Made by a program: the position numbers and the translations under genes. Positions 57,455 to 64,000 of a stretch of DNA of 64,000 bases are shown here, one piece after another. Below the pieces are notes generated by a model. The model did not search any database, was not told the origin of the DNA, and was given only the letters and a program-made list of their open reading frames with translations. Location: contig JANBVO010000017.1 in assembly GCA_030052745.1 (NCBI GenBank), positions 186,001-250,000 of the forward strand, written 5' to 3'. Within the stretch, counting starts at the first letter, position 1. Each line of letters starts with the position of its first letter. Origin of the DNA: Pleurostoma richardsiae. Its lineage: Eukaryota; Ascomycota; Sordariomycetes; Calosphaeriales; Pleurostomataceae.

Positions 57455-58232
57455 ATTGTCGGTGTCCGATCACCACTTCTGTCCAGGTAGTTTCTATAGC
57501 TATAAATCGCTTAATAAATAGAATCATACGACGTCTAGGTTTATATTGGCCGCCATTAAGGGCAGCTTATGCTGTGATCAACAGGCTTCAGCATTTCGAT
57601 GAGCCCGGAATCTGGCAGCCTACCTGTTCAGGTATTCGGCGGATACGGGCGACTTCATCTACAATCCTTCGAAGGCAACAGTTACTGAGTACGACTAAGA
57701 GAAACATTGACCTTCCAAATTGAGCGATTGCAACGCGTCTTTCCTGCAGATCTTGGCGGCCAATGTCGGGAGGCATCAAGGCCAAGGACAAAACGCTGAT
57801 GAGACCGCTGAAGAGGAGCTGGCGGGCCAGCTGGTGCCAGGTCGCCGACGGCTGGCAAAGGCTTGCTGGTCCTGTGCGGTACGGTACACCGAAGTACAGC
57901 GGCTTACAGCGACGGGGCATGCTAAGGCGAGGTATCTGTACCTGCACGGAGCTTGAATCCGGGCATCACCAGCCGAATGCCGTGATCGTGCCGGCAGTTC
58001 ATGATCTTCGATCCATCGCATCCGGAATGTCGTCACGCTCAGCCCCTCTATATCCGCCCTCAGCGCTCCTCGGTCGCGCACCGGGAATGGCTTGCGTGTT
58101 TCTTATGTTTTCCAGATGAAAAATGCACACGTACTCGCCTCATTGAGAGTCTCTTTCTCACCCAATTGCTCTCTTGTTTCCAAGTGGTGTAGCTCACGAT
58201 TCCACTGTCGCAACATCAACAGCTTCGCAAAG
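57455..58232. other. Divergent intergenic region
   Basis: 780 bp between the amidase and the Nudix/eIF2B-like gene start codons. Short overlapping frames (57588-57947 minus, 57763-58119 plus) show no motif. Probably a shared promoter region. Confidence 0.45.
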
Positions 58233-60115
58233 ATGGCGACAGTGCAGCAGCAACAGCCGCAGGTTGACAGGCCGCTGAAGAAGCGGTCCGTCGTCTCCAA
58301 CTTCATCTACGAGGAGGTCAAGGACGGCGACGCCACCAGATACAGAGTCGCTCTCTTCCGGCGAAGCGACAAGGTGTCGACCTATCAGTACGCGCCTGTC
58401 TCCCTTTCTACGCTTACAAGCCTATCTTGAGCTTTGCTTACCTTGGGGCGTGGTCACTGCGCGACGCCCGGGGCTACATCCGCTGACTATCTCACAGGCA
58501 TCACCTCGCCCCCATCTCCGGCTCCATCGACCCGACCGACCCGACCCCGCTGGCCGCCGCCTGGCGCGAGCTGCACGAGGAGACCACCCTGGACGCCTCT
58601 TCCCTCGAGCTGACCCGCCAGGGCAAGCCCTACTCCTTCGGCGACCCCTCCGTCGGCCGCGAGTGGACCATCTACGCCTTCGCCTACCGCCTGCGCGGCC
58701 CCCCCGAGGGCGGCCTCGGCCCCGCCGGCATCCACATCGACTGGGAGCACGAGGGCTGGGGCTGGTACGAGCCCCGCGACATCGTCGACACCCCCGAGTT
58801 CGGCGGCGTGCCGCGCCTGGCCGAGAGCTTCCGCCGCGTGTGGTTCGAGCGCGACCTCGGCGACGCGGCCGGCGCCGTGCTGCGCGGTGGGCTGGCGCGG
58901 CTCAAGGGCGACCACCAGAGCGGCGCGCGGCAGCTCGCGGGCGTGGCGCTGCGGGTCTTGAGGGGCGTGGTCGCGGAGATGGATGCGCCGGAGAGGCCGT
59001 CGGAGGAGTGGTGGGCCAAGGTGCGGTTCGCGGCGTGGCACGTGTGGAAGAACGGGCGGGAGAGCATGGGCGCCGCCATCATGAGCGTGCTGCTCGCGGC
59101 GTTGAAGGGCGTCGAGGAGGCGCTGGAGCCGTACCGCGGAGACGGCAGTCAGCAAAAACAGCCGGCGAAGAAGTGGCACGATGCGGTGCTCGACGCGCTT
59201 GACGAGCGCATCGCGATCCGCGAAAGATCAACCTCGGCCAAGCTTATATCTGAGGCATTTGTCTTGTATCTCAACGAGCATTTCGCCGAGAGACAGGCCG
59301 CGGGCGAGCCCATCAAGATCCTCACTCTTTCTGAGAGCTCGACCATCACGGCCTGTCTCCGCCACGCGCTTCTCCACACCGACTATCTGTTCGACCTGCG
59401 TGTCCTGGAGTCGCGGCCCTTGTACGAGGGTGTGTCGCTGGCAGCCTCGGTCGTGAAGGAGGCATTGTGGGTGCCATCTTCTCCGGCCAAAGAGCCGTCG
59501 CAGCCTAGACTGACGGTAACGCTCTTCACCGACGCATCCGCCGCGCTCGCCGCCTCCTCAGCCGACGTAGTCCTCCTGGGTGCCGACCGTGTCGCGTCGT
59601 CCGGGGCGGTGAGCAACAAGACGGGCTCGCTGCCCGCCGTGCTGAGCGCCAAGCACGTGTCGGCGGGCAAGTGCAGGACGGTTGTGCTGAGCGAGTCGGA
59701 GAAAGTAGCGCCGCCGGGCAGCCCTGCCGAGCACGTGGTGGAGGACAATGACGCGGGCCAGCTAGTCGAGGCGTGGCAGGCGGGACTCAACAGCGAGCGA
59801 GTCAGGCAAGCGGCGGGTACGCTTTCCCAGGTCCGCACTGCCGAAAGAAGCGCCGCCAAGGAGGGCGAGCAGGAGCAGCAGCAGCAGGAGCAGGAGGATC
59901 AGGGCGGCGGGAGCGTCGGAACCGCCGGTGGAGGCGCTGGTGCTGTCGGTGGAGATACGGTGCGAGTCGAGGTGCGGAACGTCTTCTTCGAGTGGGTGCC
60001 GGCGGAGCTGGTCGACGGTTATGTCACCGAGAACGGCCTGTGGACTGTTGACGACATCGAGAAGCACTCCGCCATGCTGGGCGCCGAGCAGGAGAGGCTG
60101 TTCGGAGACTTATGA
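58233..60115 (+). CDS. Nudix domain fused to eIF2B/ribose-bisphosphate-isomerase-like domain
   Basis: A two-domain protein of 590 residues from exons 58233-58387 and 58498-60115 (intron 58388-58497). The splice joins KVSTYQ to HHLAPISGSI, entering the Nudix box. The Nudix box retains RELHEET but has one residue more than the canonical spacing between the first Gly and the REx2EE core (GSIDPTDPTPLAAAWRELHEE), with Asp in place of the first Glu. Residues 200-480 match the C-terminal Rossmann half of eIF2B alpha/beta/delta, MtnA and R15P isomerase: KILTLSESSTITACLRHAL, LTVTLFTDASAALA, ADVVLLGADRVASSGAVSNKTGS. The catalytic Asp of isomerases (GADRV) is present, but the catalytic Cys is not; Ser/Glu occupy that site, as in eIF2B subunits. 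A Gln/Glu/Gly-rich insertion lies near 510. The C-terminus is conserved (FEWVPAELVDGYVTENG). Function is unassigned. Confidence 0.88.
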
Positions 60116-62637
60116 GAGGGTGGAGGAAGCGAAGATGAACGAAAACGGGGGTCCATTGCTCGCCTTGGTGGCCTCTACCCACACCGTGGTTAGCCCGCGG
60201 CGCGGGATGCCACCGCGGCGGATTACCGAATGATCTGTAATCTCGTGAACCTGGGATTTCAATTTCAATATTACCGTATAATAGCGCGAGCCAATGCCGA
60301 CTTTTCCTAGACCTGAGATGGCTTGCCTAGTGTCGGGCAGCGAGAATGAAAGTGCTCCACGCCCGTCCACGCCCGTCCACGTCAGTGCTGTACTTTTTTT
60401 CTCTCTCGCGCGTTAATGAGCCCAGGGGAACCGGCAGGCAGATTCCGGCAACAAATGCCGTGCATCACCGGCCTGCCATAGCGGCGGTTCTTGACTTGTC
60501 ACTCAGGGTCGGGGTCAATGTTCCCCCCTGAATGGTATTACTGGGTATTATCTTTCGTTGCCTCACTCGCTCTGACCCCTGGCTCGGCCGAATATGCACT
60601 CGATCCTCCGCGGAGCCGCGGGCAATGAAGAAGCGAAGGAATGATGTACCGCTTCGATCCCCCCCGCCCAGCAGAAAGGAGACGACAAAGTGCAGATTAC
60701 GGTCGCATTTTCTCATCCCCCCCCCAACACCACTCTACGTAACAGGGCGCTACTGGCCCTCCTAAAATAGTCCCCATCCAGTGTCCACCCTCCTATTGAC
60801 CCGGCCTAGCGCTCCGCAATCTTATCGATCGGAGCACGGCACTGGCGACTGTTGACCTCATCAGGAGGATTCAGGCACGCAAGAGGCGGCGCTGCGGGGG
60901 TGGGAGGGTCTCCCCTACGTTGTTGCGGTGCTGGGCTCGTCCTAAAGGGGAACCCGGCCCTTCTTTGGCCTTGTCCCTCCCTCCCTTACGCTACACGTGT
61001 TAGTCTTAAGCAGCAGGGTAGCAAGCGTCTCTCGACTAGAGGGCTCTTTAGCGATAAGGCGCGCGCGCGCACCCCCGCTCTCTTCCTTCGCTCTGCCCGA
61101 GACAGGACCCCTTACGTACTATGTTATTGTACGCAGAACGTCGTAGTACTGTTAGCAGCTCAGCAGCTGTACCATACAAGTTAGCACTACTGCAGAGTAC
61201 GGCCCCCCTGGGCGGGTGAGCCGTGGTCCGGCGGTGGTGGGCGGGCGGTAGTCGCATGTCTGTATGCGTACCGACGGAGTACTCCGTGGTAATACATGAG
61301 CGGTAATAACACAACGCCTTTTTCTGCCCATCCCGCATGGCCCGTACCTTACTGTAAGCAGTCGCGAGACCCGTTAGCAGTTGCTGTACGCAGACGCGCC
61401 GTGGGGAGCCAAGACCGCCCTTGGAGGCCCGGACTCTCTGGCTGGCGTGCTGATCACCCATCCATCGCCGGCCAGCGATGCCATCAATTTCCCCCCGGGA
61501 CCCTCAATCGCACAAGTAGCCCTTGGTGCCCTGTTTTTTCGTCCGTTGCCAAGACACGAGCTACCCCGTCAGAGTGGGCACTGGCCGTTCCGAGAAGCCG
61601 AGTTGCCATGCACCGCAGGCACAACACGTCTCGCTTTTTTCTCGTCTGTGCCGCTCCTGGTTGGCCTATCGAACCGGCATTGGGTGCTCGCTTGCCTTTC
61701 CCTCCCTCTGAGTGGGTGTGTGCCCCTTGAGTTTTTTTCCTAATCCGAGCGGCTCATTAGCTGGCCAGAAGTAGAAGAGGAGCAGCTGCAGCAGCAAGAC
61801 AGCACATTGGAGAAAACGAGAGACGGAGAAGAAGGAGGAGGACAAGCGGCTGTCAGGTCAGTCTGCCTTACCTGACTTAGTCTAGGGAGTAGTAGAATAG
61901 AAAGTGGAACAGCAAACAGAAGCAACAGAGCCGCTAAACGGGACCGACAAGTGGGAAGCGGGAGTAGAACGGGAAAAACGGAAGCTTTAAGCACACAGAC
62001 GAGAGACGAGAGAGAGACGGACGGGGAGCGAACGGAGCGGACAAACGAGCCGACCTGCTGCAGACTGAAGGGGGAAAAGGACAGTCGCCAGCCCAGGACA
62101 CGCGACTCGGGTCCCCCTTCTTCCCACACGGTCTACCCATCCCAAATCTAAACAGTTAAAGGTGGGCTCGCCGGGCTGTTGAGCTCTCGGGTACAAAGGC
62201 CGGACGGGACAGACTCGGAGCACCTAAAAGGCAGAGCAAACAGCCCGCCCGAGCATGGCCCTGGGTGCCGCTCCTCCTCCCTCCTGCTTACGCTCTCCAG
62301 TACACGCCGCGAGACGAGCGAAGAGAGCGAGGAGCGCCCGGGTCAGAGACAAGGCGCGGTAAAGGACAGAGGGCAGAAGGGCGTCGTTTAAACACCAAGG
62401 ACGAGACCGCTTAACACGCAGGCAGACAGACGCAAGCGAGAGCCGGCACGCACCGCGTCGTTGGGCCCCGTCCCGTCCCTCCCCTCCCCTCCCTGCTTGG
62501 GCTACGGGGTCAGTCCCGACGTGTGCTGGCCCTAAGTTTGCACAGCCTCACCCGATCCATCAATGTCGGGCGTCTAGCCGTCGGCCGCAGCATCGATAAC
62601 CCCTCCCGCCGCTCCGCTTCTGTGTTTCGTCTCCGAC
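60116..62637. other. Long 5' flank of the terminal regulator gene
   Basis: 2.5 kb with no recognisable gene. It includes a 10-bp tandem repeat (CGCCCGTCCA) near 60360-60382 and a GCGCGCGCGCA run near 61060. From about 61755 to 62420 the plus strand is strongly purine-rich (many GA and AG runs), so frames read on the minus strand there (61740-62129, 61934-62140) are rich in Ser, Leu and Pro and look artefactual. Likely promoter and long leader of the Zn2Cys6 gene. Confidence 0.45.
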
Positions 62638-64000
62638 ATGCCCAGGCCGAACACCGCCTCCGGCTCCTCGCAGTCGCCGGCGGGCGGGCCTTCGCAGCGG
62701 CTGCCCGTCAACCCTCGCCGGCACAAGGTCGCCCCCGAGCAGAGGAAGCGAGTCGCGACAGCGTGAGTTCTCCCCGTCCTCCCCTTCTATTCTTCCATTT
62801 CTGCCCTCCCGGCGCCGGTGCCGACGCCGCTTGTCTTTTACCGTCTGAAACACCCTTGCCGTCCATTCTCCAAACGTCATGTTTATTGCATATAATACCC
62901 TACGTATCTCCGAAGTCTCCTGACTGCGCCATGACGTCGTCCGGACGTCCATTGTCGCGACAAGAGAGAGCCGTCCGGATATCGACACTAGCCTCTGCCT
63001 CACAACCCATCCTTACCGAGACGCTACTTAATTATGCTAACTCGTTCCTTTCCCTTCCGACAGATGTAATAGCTGCAACATCCGCCGCATCAAGTGCTCC
63101 GGCGACCGGCCGTGCCAGCAGTGCCAGACCGGGAGCCGGGAGTGCGTGTACCCCGTCGCCGTAGAGAAGGTGGCGATCCCGCGCTCCGAACTCGAGGATC
63201 TACGCGCCCGGTGTAATGCCTTGGAGAAGTCCCTCCGGGACGCCGTGCCCGATCCCGCGGCCCGGCAGCAGCTGCTTGCGCGCCAGAGCAGCATCTCCTC
63301 GTCGCACGAGTCCGCCGGCGATTCGCCAACACCCTCCGCGTCGGCCCCTGGCCCTCGCGGGCCCTCTCCTATGGACGAGGACCACCACCCGCCGCCGCCG
63401 ATGGCCGGTGAGGGCCTGTTACTGCAAGACTTTGACGGGAACTCGCGATGGATGGGCGGCACGAGCGGCGCGACCTTCCTCGACCACCTGAAGCAGTTCA
63501 TGTCTACCATCTTCCCGCTCACCTTCGATCAACGCGCCTCCCAACCGCAGCATCCCGATGCCGCCCATTCCTCCGGCTCGGGCTCCGGGTCTGCGTCCGC
63601 AGCCGGACCATCCTCCTCCATCTCCGGCGCCACCTTCCTCTCCACCGTCGGCCGCTACCAGACCTTCGACTCCCGGCCCATGTTCGTGCCGCGGCTCGTC
63701 GACCCGCTGGTGCTCCCACCGCCCACCGAGATGAGCTTCATGGCCTCGCAGGTGCGGTGGTTCATCCAGGACGGCGCGGGCGACGCGGCCGGCGGCGGCA
63801 TCTACTACTGGGGCGACATGACCACGCCGCCCACCGCCCCCATACTCTCCAGCCCCCCTCCCCTCATCCCGCCGTCGTCCGCCGGCGGAGCCGTGCCGGA
63901 CCCGGCGCTCAAGGCGCACCGCCACCTGGCCTTCCACCACTCCGTCTTCGCCTTCGCGTCGCTCCTGGGCCTGACGGCGCCGGGCTCGCGGCGCGACGGC
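62638..64000 (+). CDS. Zn2Cys6 transcription factor, 3' end beyond window
   Basis: Fragment of a zinc-cluster regulator truncated by the window edge. Exon 1 (62638-62762) encodes MPRPNTASGSSQSPAGG and a basic region ending EQRKRVATA. A 301-bp intron (62763-63063, GTGAGT...GACAG) is followed by exon 2, which begins with the cluster CNSCNIRRIKC-SGDRPCQQCQTGSREC. This continues into a leucine-rich coiled coil (SELEDLRARCNALEKSL), then Ser/Pro/Gly-rich sequence. The expected Fungal_trans region would start near the right edge. Intron placement directly before the first zinc Cys is common in this family. The arrangement RKRV-AxACNSCN resembles the cutinase-transcription-factor-1/STB4 group, though orthology cannot be settled from a fragment. 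The start is the nearest ATG giving a basic head; no other exon was needed to explain the frame. Confidence 0.85.

Noticed and set aside
58487-59202. Long alternative frames on both strands over the Nudix gene
   Set aside because: Compositionally biased shadows of the GC-rich Nudix/eIF2B gene.
61740-62140. Minus-strand frames in the purine-rich tract
   Set aside because: Low-complexity Ser/Pro/Leu translations of a polypurine tract; no domain, start context or splice partner.

Overview
The window is nuclear DNA of a filamentous ascomycete (Pezizomycotina, most likely a Sordariomycete or close relative). Genes are broken by many short GT-AG introns, mostly 50-90 bp. The gene set is dominated by fungal families: four Zn2Cys6 regulators, four MFS or amino-acid permeases, two cytochrome P450s and one fungal ankyrin protein. 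No bacterial-style operons, no convincing rRNA or tRNA genes, no intact transposon and no CRISPR array were seen. Most gene models below were built by joining exons at splice sites that keep the frame and family motifs. Exon limits are inferences from sequence, not transcript data.

Layout. 0.6-6.9 kb: Zn2Cys6 regulator, amino-acid permease and class-III aminotransferase, a plausible amine or amino-acid uptake and catabolism group. 7.2-10.8 kb: a long, intron-rich CorA-like membrane protein containing a 9-nt microexon. 13.5-16.5 kb: a Ser-rich disordered protein. 17-18.2 kb: a zinc alcohol dehydrogenase. 19.5-22.4 kb: a 962-residue ankyrin protein. 24.5-32.9 kb: an aromatic-catabolism-like group with an intact gentisate 1,2-dioxygenase, a decayed FAD monooxygenase, a Zn2Cys6 regulator and an MFS exporter. 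33.8-34.2 kb: a gamma-glutamyltranspeptidase relic. 35-39.8 kb: Zn2Cys6 regulator and P450. 40.1-41.3 kb: a DEDD-type exonuclease-like protein. 41.8-47.6 kb: two MFS transporters flanking a RidA-family protein. 47.6-52.5 kb: about 5 kb that is gene-poor with one unidentified coding relic. 52.5-57.5 kb: a second P450 and an amidase. 58.2-60.1 kb: a Nudix plus eIF2B-like fusion. 62.6 kb to the edge: a truncated Zn2Cys6 regulator.

The most interesting items are the Nudix/eIF2B-like fusion, whose Nudix box carries one extra residue and which lacks the isomerase cysteine; the 9-nt microexon in the CorA-like gene; the inactivated FAD monooxygenase beside an intact gentisate dioxygenase; the GGT relic; and a short TTCTCGGC motif confined to intergenic DNA. 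Together the regulators, transporters, oxidoreductases and hydrolases, with two or three decayed genes, suggest an accessory, metabolically flexible part of the chromosome with ongoing gene loss.
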